Shown here: one piece after another, positions 1-8,876 of the stretch | How the letters are laid out: each line of letters starts with the position of its first letter | How positions within the stretch are numbered: position 1 is the stretch's first letter | Position numbers and translations under genes: made by a program | The notes under the pieces: model-generated | Told to the model about the DNA's origin: nothing | The model's input: only the letters and a program-made list of their open reading frames with translations | Databases searched by the model: none | Assembly: GCA_934647165.1 (NCBI GenBank) | Contig: CAKUFA010000009.1 | Span: forward strand, 13,270-77,269 | Reading direction: 5' to 3' | DNA: 64,000 nt | DNA from: an uncultured Clostridia bacterium | GTDB lineage: Bacteria; Bacillota; Clostridia; Christensenellales; Aristaeellaceae

Positions 1-15
1 TTGCTTTCCTACGAA

Positions 16-63
16 CCACAGAATCCTGTGGTGCCTGCTGGATGCAACCACAAAATGTTGCAT
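16..63. promoter_or_regulatory. Two tandem NrdR-like boxes upstream of nrdD
   Basis: Two related 16-bp sites lie in tandem: CCACAGAATCCTGTGG (16-31, a palindrome) and CCACAAAATGTTGCAT (48-63). They start 32 bp apart, about three helical turns, which is the spacing known for paired NrdR operators. The second site abuts a possible -10 (TACAAG, 63-68). NrdR represses ribonucleotide reductase genes in many bacteria. Calling these NrdR sites is inference from spacing, from the CAC...GTG-type symmetry and from the downstream nrdD gene. No nrdR gene is in the window. Confidence 0.55.
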
Positions 64-65
64 AC

Positions 66-187
66 AAGGGGCGCGGGCGCACAAGATGCAGGATGGCATA
101 CCGAAGCTGAACAAGGGTGCGGCGCAGGGTGCGCAAAAGCGAAAGCGCAAGCCCCCTTTGGTAGTGTGCGGCCTTTTTACTGCCGCC
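66..187 (+). other. Structured 5' leader of nrdD, family not recognised
   Basis: The stretch between the NrdR-like boxes and the nrdD ribosome binding site can fold. AAGGGG (66-71) pairs with CCCCTT (153-158) and encloses smaller hairpins such as GCGC(131-134)/GCGC(145-148). GCGGC(168-172)/GCCGC(182-186) forms a separate stem before the ribosome binding site. I do not recognise a known riboswitch core. A reading frame open from position 1 to 219 overlaps the nrdD start and lacks a ribosome binding site, so I treat the region as non-coding. Confidence 0.35.
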
Positions 188-215
188 AGGAAATGAAGGA
201 AGGAAGAAAAGGAAC

Positions 216-2537
216 ATGACCATTGCAAAGATTCGCAAGCGGGACGGCCGCGAGGTTCCCTTTGATGCCGACAAAATTGAGAACGCCATCTTCCGCGCTT
301 TTCAGGCTTCTTCCAGCGCCAAGGGACACGAGACTGCCCGCGCGCTGACCGAGCAGGTAGTGGCTGAACTGGAAAACAACGAAAACGTGTCCTCCATACC
401 CAGCGTTGAGCAGGTGCAGGATGCGGTGGAACGCGTGCTGATTGAAAAGGGCTTTGTGCGCAGCGCCAAGGCGTATATCCTCTATCGTGCAGAGCGCAGC
501 CGTGTGCGTGAAATGAACACACGCCTGATGAAGACCTTTGAGGATATTACCTTCAAGGATGCGGTGGATTCCGATATCAAGCGTGAAAATGCCAATATCA
601 ATGGCGATACGGCCATGGGCAGCATGCTCAAGTTCGGCTCCGAAGGCGCAAAGCAGTTCTACGATATGTATGTGCTGGATCCGCGCTTTGCCCAGGCACA
701 CCGGGAAGGCGATATTCATATCCATGATCTGGACTTTTACACCCTCACCACCACCTGCACGCAGATTGAGCTGAAGAGCCTGTTTAAGAATGGCTTTTCC
801 ACCGGGCACGGCTACCTGCGTGAGCCGCAGGATATCACCAGCTATGCGGCGCTGGCCTGCATTGCCATTCAGGCCAACCAGAACGACCAGCATGGCGGCC
901 AGAGCATTGTGGACTTTGACTACGGCATGGCTCCCGGCGTGAAGAAGACCTTCATCAAGCGCTATCGCATGAATCTGTCCCGCGCTTTGGAGCTGCTCCT
1001 GAATGATGAGCATGCGGACGAGCATGCCCGCACCCTGGTGGAAGAGGTGGCAGAACAGGGTCTTCAGCCCACGCTGAAGGAGGACGAGACCCATCGCGCC
1101 GCCATGAAAGACAAGCTGCTGGCCATGGGGATGGAGGAAGCGCTGGCGGAGCGGATTCTTACTTTCACCCAGCACCACGCCGAGCAGGAAACGGATCGCG
1201 CTACCTATCAGGCAATGGAAGCCCTGATTCACAACCTGAACACCATGAACAGCCGCGCGGGCGCGCAGGTGCCCTTCTCCTCCATCAACTATGGCATGGA
1301 CACCACCCCTGAGGGACGGCTGGTGATGAAGAATGTGCTGCATGCGACTGAAGCGGGTCTGGGCGGCGGAGAAACCCCAATCTTCCCCATTCAAATTTTC
1401 CGTGTGAAGGAAGGCGTGAGCTACAATCCCGGCGATCCCAACTACGACCTGTATCGCCTGGCGATCCGCACCAGCGCCAAGCGCCTGTTCCCGAACTTCA
1501 GCTTCGTGGATGCGCCCTTCAACCTGCAATACTACAAGCCCGGCCATCCGGAAACGGAAATTGCCTACATGGGCTGCCGTACCCGCGTGATGGGCAATGT
1601 GTATGATCCGACCCGCGAGATCGCCCCCCGCCGCGGCAATCTGTCCTTCACTTCTATTAACCTGCCGCGCATTGCTATCAAGGCCAATGGTGATATCCAG
1701 TGGTTCTTTGAGGAGCTGGAGCGCAAAATGGAACTGGTGACCGAGCAGCTGGATGAACGGCTGGCCATCATCAGCAAAAAGAAGGTTAAGAACTTCCCCT
1801 TCCTGATGGGCGAAGGCGTGTGGATTGATTCCGAAAATCTGGATTGGAACGACACCGTGGGAGAAGTGCTCAAGCACGGCACGCTGACCATTGGCTTCAT
1901 TGGCTTGGCCGAAGCGCTGGTGGCGCTGCGCGGCAAACACCATGGCGAAAGCGAGGCAAGCCAGAACCTGGGCTTGGAGATCGTTGGCGCGATGCGCAAT
2001 TATACCGACCGAATTTCTAAGGAGCGCGGACTTAACTACAGCGTTATTGCGACGCCTGCTGAAGGACTGTCCGGCCGCTTCGTCCGCCTGGATAAGGAGA
2101 AGTTCGGCATTATTCCGGGTGTTACAGATCGTGATTATTACACCAACAGCTTCCATGTGCCGGTGTATTATCCCTGCACAGCCTTCCATAAGCTGAGTGT
2201 CGAGGCACCTTACCATGCATTGACCAACGGCGGCCATATCAGCTATGTGGAGATGGATGGCGATCCGCTGCAGAACCTGGATGCATTTGAAAAGATTGTC
2301 CGCTTCATGCATGACCAGGGCATCGGCTACGGTTCGATTAACCATCCTGTGGATCGTGACCCGGTGTGCGGCTATAATGGTATCATCGGCGATGAGTGCC
2401 CCTGCTGCCACCGCAAGGAGAACGGCAAGCCCTTCGAGCGGATTCGCCGTATCACCGGCTACCTGGTGGGAACACTGGACCGCTTCAATAACGCAAAGCG
2501 CGCTGAAGAGCATGACCGCGTGAAGCACGGCGTGTAA
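216..2537 (+). CDS. nrdD: Anaerobic (class III) ribonucleoside-triphosphate reductase
   Basis: Reduces ribonucleoside triphosphates to deoxyribonucleotides under strict anaerobiosis with a glycyl radical installed by NrdG. The 773-residue product has an N-terminal ATP-cone (about residues 1-95, beginning KIRKRDGREVPF) that senses ATP/dATP. The catalytic barrel follows, then a C-terminal zinc site (Cys718, Cys728, Cys730, Cys731). The glycyl-radical loop RITGYLVG has Gly748 as the likely radical residue, by comparison with the RVCGYLG loop of E. coli NrdD. The ATG is preceded by a purine-rich AGGAAGGAAG ribosome binding site. nrdG follows 87 bases downstream, so both are probably co-transcribed. 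Its last 35 residues are almost duplicated in a separate small protein at 41642-41908. Confidence 0.97.
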   Translation: MTIAKIRKRDGREVPFDADKIENAIFRAFQASSSAKGHETARALTEQVVAELENNENVSSIPSVEQVQDAVERVLIEKGFVRSAKAYILYRAERSRVREMNTRLMKTFEDITFKDAVDSDIKRENANINGDTAMGSMLKFGSEGAKQFYDMYVLDPRFAQAHREGDIHIHDLDFYTLTTTCTQIELKSLFKNGFSTGHGYLREPQDITSYAALACIAIQANQNDQHGGQSIVDFDYGMAPGVKKTFIKRYRMNLSRALELLLNDEHADEHARTLVEEVAEQGLQPTLKEDETHRAAMKDKLLAMGMEEALAERILTFTQHHAEQETDRATYQAMEALIHNLNTMNSRAGAQVPFSSINYGMDTTPEGRLVMKNVLHATEAGLGGGETPIFPIQIFRVKEGVSYNPGDPNYDLYRLAIRTSAKRLFPNFSFVDAPFNLQYYKPGHPETEIAYMGCRTRVMGNVYDPTREIAPRRGNLSFTSINLPRIAIKANGDIQWFFEELERKMELVTEQLDERLAIISKKKVKNFPFLMGEGVWIDSENLDWNDTVGEVLKHGTLTIGFIGLAEALVALRGKHHGESEASQNLGLEIVGAMRNYTDRISKERGLNYSVIATPAEGLSGRFVRLDKEKFGIIPGVTDRDYYTNSFHVPVYYPCTAFHKLSVEAPYHALTNGGHISYVEMDGDPLQNLDAFEKIVRFMHDQGIGYGSINHPVDRDPVCGYNGIIGDECPCCHRKENGKPFERIRRITGYLVGTLDRFNNAKRAEEHDRVKHGV

Positions 2538-2624
2538 GACGGTATCAGAAAAAAGCATTTTTACATGGGCGCGGCGGATAATCTGCCGCGCCCTGCTTGA
2601 CCGCTGAAAGGAAGACAGACGCCT

Positions 2625-3146
2625 ATGGAAATCCGCATTGCCGGCACCGTGGACGATTCCATTGTGGATGGCCCCGGCTGCCGCTATACCATTTTCACCC
2701 AGGGATGCCCGCATCATTGCCAGGGGTGCCATAATCCACAAAGCCACGATTTTGCTGCCGGGCGTGTGGTGGATACGGAGGATATCCTCGCACAGGTGCG
2801 CCGGAATCCGCTGCTGGACGGTATCACCCTTTCCGGCGGTGAACCCTTCTGCCAGCCTGAAGCATGCAAAGTGTTGGCGGATGCAGCACATCAGCTGGGC
2901 TTGAATGTGTGGTGCTATACCGGCTATACGTGGGAAAAACTCTACCAAGAGGCAGATCCGGCGCGCATGGCGCTGTTGGATGCTGTGGATGTGCTGGTGG
3001 ATGGACCGTTCATCCTGGCGCAGAAAAGCCTGGAATTGCAGTATTGTGGTAGTAAGAACCAGCGGCTTATTGATGTGAGGAAGAGTAAAGAGCAGGGTAC
3101 TCTTCACCTGTGGACGCGTAGCCTGGCTGATTGGGATGTGCTCTGA
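2625..3146 (+). CDS. nrdG: Anaerobic ribonucleotide reductase activating protein (radical SAM)
   Basis: Uses a [4Fe-4S] cluster and S-adenosylmethionine to generate the glycyl radical on NrdD. The 173-residue length is typical. The radical-SAM CxxxCxxC signature is present as CPHHCQGC (Cys28, Cys32, Cys35), followed by the glycine-rich SAM-binding SGGEPF segment near residue 71. A GAAAGGAAG ribosome binding site precedes the ATG. It lies directly downstream of nrdD, as is usual for this pair, and hairpin-rich repeats follow its stop codon. Confidence 0.96.
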   Translation: MEIRIAGTVDDSIVDGPGCRYTIFTQGCPHHCQGCHNPQSHDFAAGRVVDTEDILAQVRRNPLLDGITLSGGEPFCQPEACKVLADAAHQLGLNVWCYTGYTWEKLYQEADPARMALLDAVDVLVDGPFILAQKSLELQYCGSKNQRLIDVRKSKEQGTLHLWTRSLADWDVL

Positions 3147-3189
3147 ATCCGCATGCGCGGAGAATACAAGGGAATCAAACCCTGAATCG

Positions 3190-3280
3190 CAGAATGGGTT
3201 TCGAAAGGGACGAAGTCCCTTCGTAGGGTGAAGGGGCAAAGCCCCTTCCTTCGTCCCAAAGGCGGAGCTATCATATTGCC
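3190..3280. repeat. Single diverged copy of the hairpin repeat arrayed at 46581-47075
   Basis: Just after nrdG, the segment from ATGGGTTTCGAAAGGGACGA through the GTCCCTTCG stem matches the start of each repeat unit at 46581-47075. The first hairpin (GGGAC, GAA loop, GTCCC, 3209-3221) is identical. The next hairpin keeps the position but not the sequence: GAAGGGGC/GCCCCTTC here, AAGGGC/GCCCTT there. Conserved structure with changed sequence suggests that folding matters. No coding function is apparent. Confidence 0.7.
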
Positions 3281-3290
3281 CATCAGCCCC

Positions 3291-3600
3291 CCGTACATGC
3301 ATCGCGGCTGAGCGAAGCAATAGCCGCGTCGACTAAGCCAAACAAGGCAGAGAATCCCGTACATACATCGCGGCTGAGCGAAGCAATAGCCGCGCCAACC
3401 AAGCCCAAAAAAGATAGAGCCCCCCGTACATACATCGCGGCTGAGCGAAGCAATAGCCGCGTCGACTAAGCCAAACAAGGCAGAGAATCCCGTACATGCA
3501 TCGCGGCTGAGCGAAGCAATAGCCGCGCCGACCAAGTCAAACAAGGCAGATCCCCCCGTACATGCACGCGGCTGAGCGAAGCAATAGCCGCGCCAACCAA
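3291..3600. repeat. Five tandem 65-67 bp hairpin repeats
   Basis: A 26-base core (CGCGGCTGAGCGAAGC then AATAGCCGCG) occurs identically at 3303-3328, 3369-3394, 3436-3461, 3502-3527 and 3567-3592. Each core folds by CGCGGCT/AGCCGCG pairing around an inner GC-GAA-GC loop. Each is preceded by CCCGTACAT(G/A)CA. The spacers alternate between two types, so copies 1-2 and 3-4 form a 133-bp higher-order dimer. Spacing is too irregular (65-67) and the repeat too self-complementary for a CRISPR array, and no cas genes are near. Reading frames across it are repetitive by-products. Confidence 0.9.
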
Positions 3601-3636
3601 GCCAAGCAAAGCCGTAGCCGCATCATAGAAAGATAG

Positions 3637-3687
3637 AAAACGAAGCCATCCCATGGACATGATCGCCCATAGGAATGGCTTCGTTTG
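3637..3687. terminator. Bidirectional intrinsic terminator between the repeats and cinA
   Basis: AACGAAGCCAT (3639-3649) pairs with ATGGCTTCGTT (3674-3684), flanked by A-rich and T-rich tails on both sides. It can terminate the cinA transcript on the minus strand and readthrough from the nrdDG side. Confidence 0.75.
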
Positions 3688-3709
3688 TTTGTTCTGGCTG
3701 CCTGAAGAT

Positions 3710-4951
3710 TTATTTCAGCGCTTCTTTGCGCACCGCGTCAATGGCATGCTTTACGGTCAGCGTCCGGATTCGATCACGATTCCCGGCAAGACTTAAGTGA
3801 ATCGGATAAGTGCCGTCTTTGGTGGAAATGCCCAGATAAACTGTACCTACCGGTCGCTCTGGGGTGCCGCCGTCAGGGCCGGCAAGCCCTGTGGCACTTA
3901 CGGCAATATCAACACCCAACCGCTCACGCGCACCTTGCGCCATGGCTGTGGCTACTTCGGCACTCACTACATCATAGCGATCAATGGTCTCCGCCGGCAC
4001 GCCCAATAGAATGGTTTTGGTGTCCGTCTGATAGGTTACAAAACCACCGCGAACAACGCTGGAAGCTCCGGGAATGTTCACTAGCGTAGCGGCAATCAGG
4101 CCGCCTGTGAGACTCTCGGCCGTGGCAACGGTTTTGCCGGAGGCCTTCAAAGCCTCGATGGCAGATTGCGCCAGCGATCCCCGGTCATCCTCGTTGATGG
4201 CATAGATAACATCACCCAGCCGTGCGCGTACCTTTTCCAATAGGGGGGATAAAAGCGCAAGGGCTTCCGTTTCTGTGGCAGCGCACGCTGTGGCGCGCAT
4301 TTGCACTTCGCCTAGCGAGCAATAGGGACTCAGGCTGGGATTGCCTTGCATTTCAAGGTCGCTCAGGCGTTGATCAACTTCGCTTTCTCCCATGCCGAAA
4401 ATGCGGATGTAGCGGCTTACAAGCACCTGCGAGGAGCGCTTGCGCAGCCATGGCTCTACCTGGTCGATAAACATGGGCTGAAGCTCATAGGGCGGGCCAG
4501 GCAGATGAATGACCACTTTGCCTTCGCCCATGGGCACAATAGCACCCGGAGCGGTGCCGTTGGGATTGAGCATCAGCGTAGTGTCCGGTGTGAACATGGC
4601 CTGGGAAAGATTGTTGAGGGTCATGTTCTTGTGATACTGCTGAAAACGGTCACGCACCATCTTTTCGGCTTCGGGGAAAAGCACAAGCTCCTTCCCGGCC
4701 ACCTTGGCGGCTACGCGCTTGGTGATGTCGTCCACCGTTGGGCCAAGGCCGCCGGAGGTGATGACCACGTCTGCCCGGCTCAATGCCAGACGATAGGCAT
4801 CCTCCAGCCGCTGAGCGTTATCACCTACCACCTGCTGGTGATACTGCGCAATGCCCAGCGCGGATAAACGGCGGGAGATGAATTGCGCGTTGGTGTTGAG
4901 TACTTGCCCCATCAGCAGCTCGGTGCCTACACAGAGGATTTCCGCAATCAT
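3710..4951 (-). CDS. cinA: CinA: competence/damage-inducible protein with NMN deamidase domain
   Basis: 413 residues when started at the ATG at 4951, which has AAGGAGG at ideal spacing; an upstream in-frame ATG (5002) has none. The N-terminal molybdopterin-binding-like domain (about 1-170, starting MIAEILCVGTELLMG) and C-terminal PncC-type nicotinamide-nucleotide amidase domain (about 255-410, with ESLTGG and GPDGGTPERPVGT motifs) are both visible. The C-terminal domain recycles NMN to nicotinate mononucleotide in the pyridine nucleotide salvage pathway. The gene is last in a minus-strand rimO-pgsA-cinA cluster, an arrangement common in Clostridia, often just upstream of recA. Confidence 0.95.
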   Translation of the reverse strand: MIAEILCVGTELLMGQVLNTNAQFISRRLSALGIAQYHQQVVGDNAQRLEDAYRLALSRADVVITSGGLGPTVDDITKRVAAKVAGKELVLFPEAEKMVRDRFQQYHKNMTLNNLSQAMFTPDTTLMLNPNGTAPGAIVPMGEGKVVIHLPGPPYELQPMFIDQVEPWLRKRSSQVLVSRYIRIFGMGESEVDQRLSDLEMQGNPSLSPYCSLGEVQMRATACAATETEALALLSPLLEKVRARLGDVIYAINEDDRGSLAQSAIEALKASGKTVATAESLTGGLIAATLVNIPGASSVVRGGFVTYQTDTKTILLGVPAETIDRYDVVSAEVATAMAQGARERLGVDIAVSATGLAGPDGGTPERPVGTVYLGISTKDGTYPIHLSLAGNRDRIRTLTVKHAIDAVRKEALK

Positions 4952-5012
4952 GACGAGAACCTCCTTCATTGGTAAGGAAATGCAAAAAAGTGGCATAGCC
5001 ACTTTTTTAAGC

Positions 5013-5549
5013 TTATTTGATATCCTTCAGACAGCTGCCGTTTTTCACGAAATAGTCAATGCCGCTCCACAGCGTGATGATAAGCACCCAGGTGGTCAAA
5101 AGACCGCTTACCACATGCCGCATCACCGGCTGACGGGAAACCATCAGCCACAGAATCAACACAATCTGGCTTACCGTTTTGATTTTGCCGAGCTTGCCTG
5201 CGGCAATCACCTTTCCGCTGGAAACGGCAATCATCCGCAAGCCATCCACGCACAGCTCACGTGCAAGGATCACAACGGTGACCCATGCCAGCATCACACC
5301 ATGCTGGATGAGCATGATCAGCGCACTGAGCACCAGCAGCTTGTCCGCCACCGGGTCAACAAATTTGCCGAAGTCTGTTATAATGTGATTTTTGCGGGCA
5401 ATGTAGCCGTCCAGAAAATCGGTGAACGCTGCCAGGGCGAAAACGATGGTTGCCAGAATGTTGCATACCTGTGTGTTGGAGTACATCAGCGCTACCATCA
5501 CAGGGATCAGCGCCACGCGTGTCAGGGACAGCTTGTTGGGCAGGTTCAT
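5013..5549 (-). CDS. pgsA: CDP-diacylglycerol--glycerol-3-phosphate 3-phosphatidyltransferase
   Basis: Integral membrane enzyme making phosphatidylglycerophosphate, the precursor of phosphatidylglycerol. 178 residues with the CDP-alcohol phosphotransferase signature DG-x2-AR-x8-G-x3-D-x3-D, seen as DGYIARK...GKFVDPVAD, and about five hydrophobic segments. The start codon overlaps the rimO stop by four bases (ATGA type), so translation is probably coupled. cinA starts about 60 bases downstream. Confidence 0.95.
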   Translation of the reverse strand: MNLPNKLSLTRVALIPVMVALMYSNTQVCNILATIVFALAAFTDFLDGYIARKNHIITDFGKFVDPVADKLLVLSALIMLIQHGVMLAWVTVVILARELCVDGLRMIAVSSGKVIAAGKLGKIKTVSQIVLILWLMVSRQPVMRHVVSGLLTTWVLIITLWSGIDYFVKNGSCLKDIK

Positions 5550-6865
5550 GCTTCTTCTTCTCCTTTGAGATCATAGGTGCCGGCGCCGGTGATCTTCACG
5601 TGCACAAAGTCGCCGGGCTTGGGGTTTGAATGGGCCGTGAAGTAAATGCCGCCGTCTGCATCCGGGGCTTCCCATTGACTGCGCCCCAGATACTCGCCGT
5701 CTTTTACATCTGTCACCAACACCTTTTCTACTGTGCCGATGCGCGCGCGGTTGCGCTTGAGGGAGATTTCCTGCTGGAGCGTCATCAGCCGGTCCAGCCG
5801 TGCCTGCTTTACATCTTCCGGAATCTGGTCGGGCATGAGGGCAGCGGGGGTATCTTCCTCAGCGGAGTAAGCAAAGGCACCCAGGCGGTCGAATTCCGCT
5901 TCCTGCAGGAAGTCCAGCAGCTCCTCGAATTCTTCTTCCGTTTCTCCGGGGAAGCCGACGATGATGCTGGTGCGAAGGATAAACCCACGGTCGCGCGCAC
6001 CCTTGAGGCAGCGGCGAATGTCCGAAGAATCACCGCGGCGGTTCATGCGGCGGAGAATGCGGTCGTTGATGTGCTGGATGGGCAGATCAAGATATTTGCA
6101 GATGTTGTCATGCTTGGCCATCACATCCAACAGCCGATCGTCCGTTTCATCCGGGTAGCAGTAGAGAACGCGCAGCCATTCCACTCCCGGGATAGCCGCC
6201 GCCTTTTCCATCAGCTCCGGCAGCGCGGAGTGCTCCTGCCAGTCCGTGCCGTAGCGGCTGGTGTCCTGCGCTACAAGGATGTGCTCCTTTACGCCTTTTT
6301 GTGCAAGCTCGGTCATTTCATTGAGAACATCGCCCATTCGGCGGGATCGATAGGGCCCGCGGATCAGCGGGATAGCGCAGTAGGTGCAGCGGTTGGAGCA
6401 GCCGTCGCCGATGCGGGTGTAAGCGGAGTATCCCGGCGTGGTCAGCACGCGGCTGTGCTCGAGATAGTGATAATCATCCTGGCACAGCGACATGCGGGAA
6501 CCGTGCAGCGCCCGCTCAATGGCCTGGGGCAGCTGGTCATACTGATTTACGCCCATCAGCAGGTCAATTTCCGGCATTTCCGCCATCAGGTCTTTTTCAT
6601 AGCGCTGGGCAAGGCAGCCGGAGACAATCAACAGCTTGCAGCGGCCGGTCTTCTTATACTGCGCCATTTCCAGAATGGTGTCGATGGATTCTTCCTTTGC
6701 CGGGCCGATAAAACCGCAGGTGTTCACCAACAGGATGTCCGCCTGGGCGGGATCCTCGGAGAAGAGATAGCCGTTTTCTTTGAGAATACCAAGCGCTGTT
6801 TCGGAGTCCACACGGTTTTTCGTGCAGCCCAGGGATACAACGCCAACTGTCATTTGCCTGGTCAT
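5546..6865 (-). CDS. rimO: Ribosomal protein S12 methylthiotransferase RimO
   Basis: Radical SAM enzyme that methylthiolates the conserved aspartate of ribosomal protein S12. 439 residues in the standard order: N-terminal UPF0004 domain with three cluster cysteines (Cys14, Cys50, Cys84), radical-SAM domain with CSNRCTYC (Cys156, Cys160, Cys163), and a C-terminal TRAM domain (about 375-435). RimO rather than MiaB is favoured by the opening VGVVSLGCTKNRVDSE and by linkage to pgsA and cinA. The true start may be Met1 or Met5. A weak extended -10 (TGATACAAT) lies upstream on the minus strand near 6940. Confidence 0.95.
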   Translation of the reverse strand: MTRQMTVGVVSLGCTKNRVDSETALGILKENGYLFSEDPAQADILLVNTCGFIGPAKEESIDTILEMAQYKKTGRCKLLIVSGCLAQRYEKDLMAEMPEIDLLMGVNQYDQLPQAIERALHGSRMSLCQDDYHYLEHSRVLTTPGYSAYTRIGDGCSNRCTYCAIPLIRGPYRSRRMGDVLNEMTELAQKGVKEHILVAQDTSRYGTDWQEHSALPELMEKAAAIPGVEWLRVLYCYPDETDDRLLDVMAKHDNICKYLDLPIQHINDRILRRMNRRGDSSDIRRCLKGARDRGFILRTSIIVGFPGETEEEFEELLDFLQEAEFDRLGAFAYSAEEDTPAALMPDQIPEDVKQARLDRLMTLQQEISLKRNRARIGTVEKVLVTDVKDGEYLGRSQWEAPDADGGIYFTAHSNPKPGDFVHVKITGAGTYDLKGEEEA

Positions 6866-7043
6866 ATACTTTTCCTTGATCCTTTCCTGATACCCTGCTT
6901 TCGCAGCGTGGATGTTGCGTTATTGCCTGCTTATTGTATCACGTTTTGCCGTGTTTGAATAGCCGTTTTCCGGACACATTCTGCGCTTTGGCGCTATCTT
7001 GCCCGGACAGAGAAGGGATGACGCAAAAAAACGCCATTTATCG

Positions 7044-7088
7044 TCAAAAAAGGAGAAAGGCGCGCATTTTTGAAGCGGCCTTTCTCCT
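7044..7088 (-). terminator. Terminator of the metQNI operon
   Basis: On the minus strand AGGAGAAAGGC and GCCTTTCTCCT form an 11-bp stem (arms 7078-7088 and 7051-7061) followed by TTTTTT, just downstream of the metI stop. This is a textbook intrinsic terminator. Confidence 0.9.
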
Positions 7089-7112
7089 CTTGGCAAGGAA
7101 CAGCGCGGCTTG

Positions 7113-7820
7113 TCAGTGCCGCAGGCGTTTGTCGCACTTGCGGGAAAGCCATGTGCCGAAGGATTGCAGAATCTGCACCAGAATGACCAGAACAATCACC
7201 GCCAGATACAGTACTGCGTATTTATAGCGGTTGTAGCCGATCATGATAGCGATTTTGCCAAGTCCGCCGCCACCGATGGCGCCGCTCATGGCGGTGTAGC
7301 CCATGATGGTGGTGATGGCCAGCGTGAAGTTGTTGATGAGCGAAGGGACGCTCTCGGGCAGCATCACATGCATCATGATCTGCATGGGGGTTGCACCCAT
7401 ACTCTGCGCTGTTTCGATGATGTTCGGGTTCACCTCCCGCAAGCTGGATTCCACCAGCCGTGCTACAAAGGGGAAGGCAGCCACCACCAGCGGTACAATG
7501 GAAGCCACGGTGCCAACCGACGTGCCCACAATCAGCCGCGTTAGCGGAATGACCATCACAATCAGGATTAGGAATGGGATGGAACGCAGAAGGTTGATGA
7601 GCACGTTGAGAAACTTCATCAACGGCTTGGGCAGGGGACGGATGCCCTTGGCATCGCCGGAAACCAGCACCATGCCGAGCGGCAGGCCGATGATGATGGC
7701 GAACAGCGTGGCAAGCACGGTAACATACACCGTGTCCCACAGCGCCTGGGGAAAGTCCGACAGGAACATCTGCCAGGCTTCCTGAAGCTTTTCCGGGGTA
7801 AAAGCGTTGGCAAAATTCAT
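7113..7820 (-). CDS. metI: Methionine ABC transporter permease
   Basis: Membrane component of the MetNIQ methionine importer. 235 residues with about five transmembrane helices and the permease EAA-like loop (SMGATPMQIMMHVMLPES). The family hallmark GAIGGGGLGKIAI is present near residue 190. Its ATG overlaps the metN stop by four bases, so it is translationally coupled. It is the last gene of the operon and is followed by an intrinsic terminator. Confidence 0.95.
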   Translation of the reverse strand: MNFANAFTPEKLQEAWQMFLSDFPQALWDTVYVTVLATLFAIIIGLPLGMVLVSGDAKGIRPLPKPLMKFLNVLINLLRSIPFLILIVMVIPLTRLIVGTSVGTVASIVPLVVAAFPFVARLVESSLREVNPNIIETAQSMGATPMQIMMHVMLPESVPSLINNFTLAITTIMGYTAMSGAIGGGGLGKIAIMIGYNRYKYAVLYLAVIVLVILVQILQSFGTWLSRKCDKRLRH

Positions 7821-8851
7821 GCCTGTTCCTCCTCTCCGCGGGCGGGATAGTTCACTTCCACCTGCACGTTCACGTTGGGGGTTTCCCTCAAATACGTCAC
7901 GGCCTTGGCCAGCTCATCCGGCCCGCCGGGAATTTCCAACAGCATGTAGCCGTAGGTTTTGTTGCCGACGGAGCGAACGCTGGCGGTGTGCACGCTGGCT
8001 GCAATGCCCTTTTCCATGGCCATGCGTGCCAGCAGTGGCTGGCTCACCGTATCCGCACCGTTGAAAATCAGGCGCACATGCTGGCCACCGGGTGTGGGCG
8101 TGACATTGCCCTGCGCCAGTTCCGGATACACCAGGCTCTGGGTTGCTTGTGCTTTGGGATTGGAGAATACCTCGGACACATCACCCTCCTCCACCACGGT
8201 GCCGTGCTCCAAGATGGCCACGCGGCTGCAAATTTCCTGCACAACGCTCATTTGATGGGTGATGATGATGACGGTAATGCCCATCTTGGCATTGATGTCG
8301 CGGATCAGATCCAGGATGGCGTGCGTGGTTTTGGGGTCCAGGGCACTGGTGGCCTCATCACACAAAAGCACATCCGGGTTGGTGGAGAGCGCGCGAGCGA
8401 TGGCCACGCGCTGCTGTTGTCCGCCGGAAAGCTGTGCCGGATAGGCGTTGGCTTTGTCCGGCAGCCCCACGGTTTCCAGCAGCTTCAGGGCGCGCTCCTC
8501 GGCCTGCTTTTTGTCCACGCCTGCAAGGCGCAGGGGCAGCATCACATTTTTGAGGCAGGTGCGCTGCATCAGCAGGTTGAAACCCTGGAAGATCATGGTA
8601 ACGCGGCGGCGCACAGCGCGCAGTTCCTTTTTGTCCATCGTACCCAGATCCTTGCCGTCTACCAGCACGGAACCCTCGCTGGGCCGCTCCAGCATGTTGA
8701 TGCAGCGCACCAGTGTGCTTTTGCCTGCACCGGACATGCCGATGATGCCGTAAATGTCGCCGTTATTGATGGTCAGGTTCACATGCTTGAGCGCATCCAC
8801 CGGTCCGTCTGCGGTGGTGAAGCTCTTGGATAGGTTTCGCAGCTCGATCAT
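7817..8851 (-). CDS. metN: Methionine ABC transporter ATP-binding protein
   Basis: ATPase of the methionine importer. 344 residues with Walker A GMSGAGKST (about 38-46), signature LSGGQQQR, Walker B LLCDEATSAL and the switch histidine in IIITHQM. The C-terminal NIL domain (about 265-344) binds cytoplasmic methionine and feedback-inhibits transport in characterised MetN proteins. A GGAGG ribosome binding site precedes the ATG. It follows metQ after an intercistronic hairpin and overlaps metI. Confidence 0.95.
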   Translation of the reverse strand: MIELRNLSKSFTTADGPVDALKHVNLTINNGDIYGIIGMSGAGKSTLVRCINMLERPSEGSVLVDGKDLGTMDKKELRAVRRRVTMIFQGFNLLMQRTCLKNVMLPLRLAGVDKKQAEERALKLLETVGLPDKANAYPAQLSGGQQQRVAIARALSTNPDVLLCDEATSALDPKTTHAILDLIRDINAKMGITVIIITHQMSVVQEICSRVAILEHGTVVEEGDVSEVFSNPKAQATQSLVYPELAQGNVTPTPGGQHVRLIFNGADTVSQPLLARMAMEKGIAASVHTASVRSVGNKTYGYMLLEIPGGPDELAKAVTYLRETPNVNVQVEVNYPARGEEEQA

Positions 8852-8876
8852 GGGCTTCCTCCATTATACACAGAAA

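Noticed and set aside
1..219. TTG-started frame before nrdD
   Set aside because: No ribosome binding site, low-complexity composition, and it overlaps the nrdD start and the regulatory boxes.
177..3320. A 1047-codon open frame antisense to nrdD-nrdG, and similar long antisense frames over iolA, the M42 peptidase, dnaK and others
   Set aside because: They mirror the codon pattern of the real genes in a GC-rich genome, have no ribosome binding sites and show no protein motifs.
3291..3600. CRISPR array
   Set aside because: Repeats are strongly self-complementary, spacers are near-identical in alternating pairs rather than unique, and there are no cas genes.
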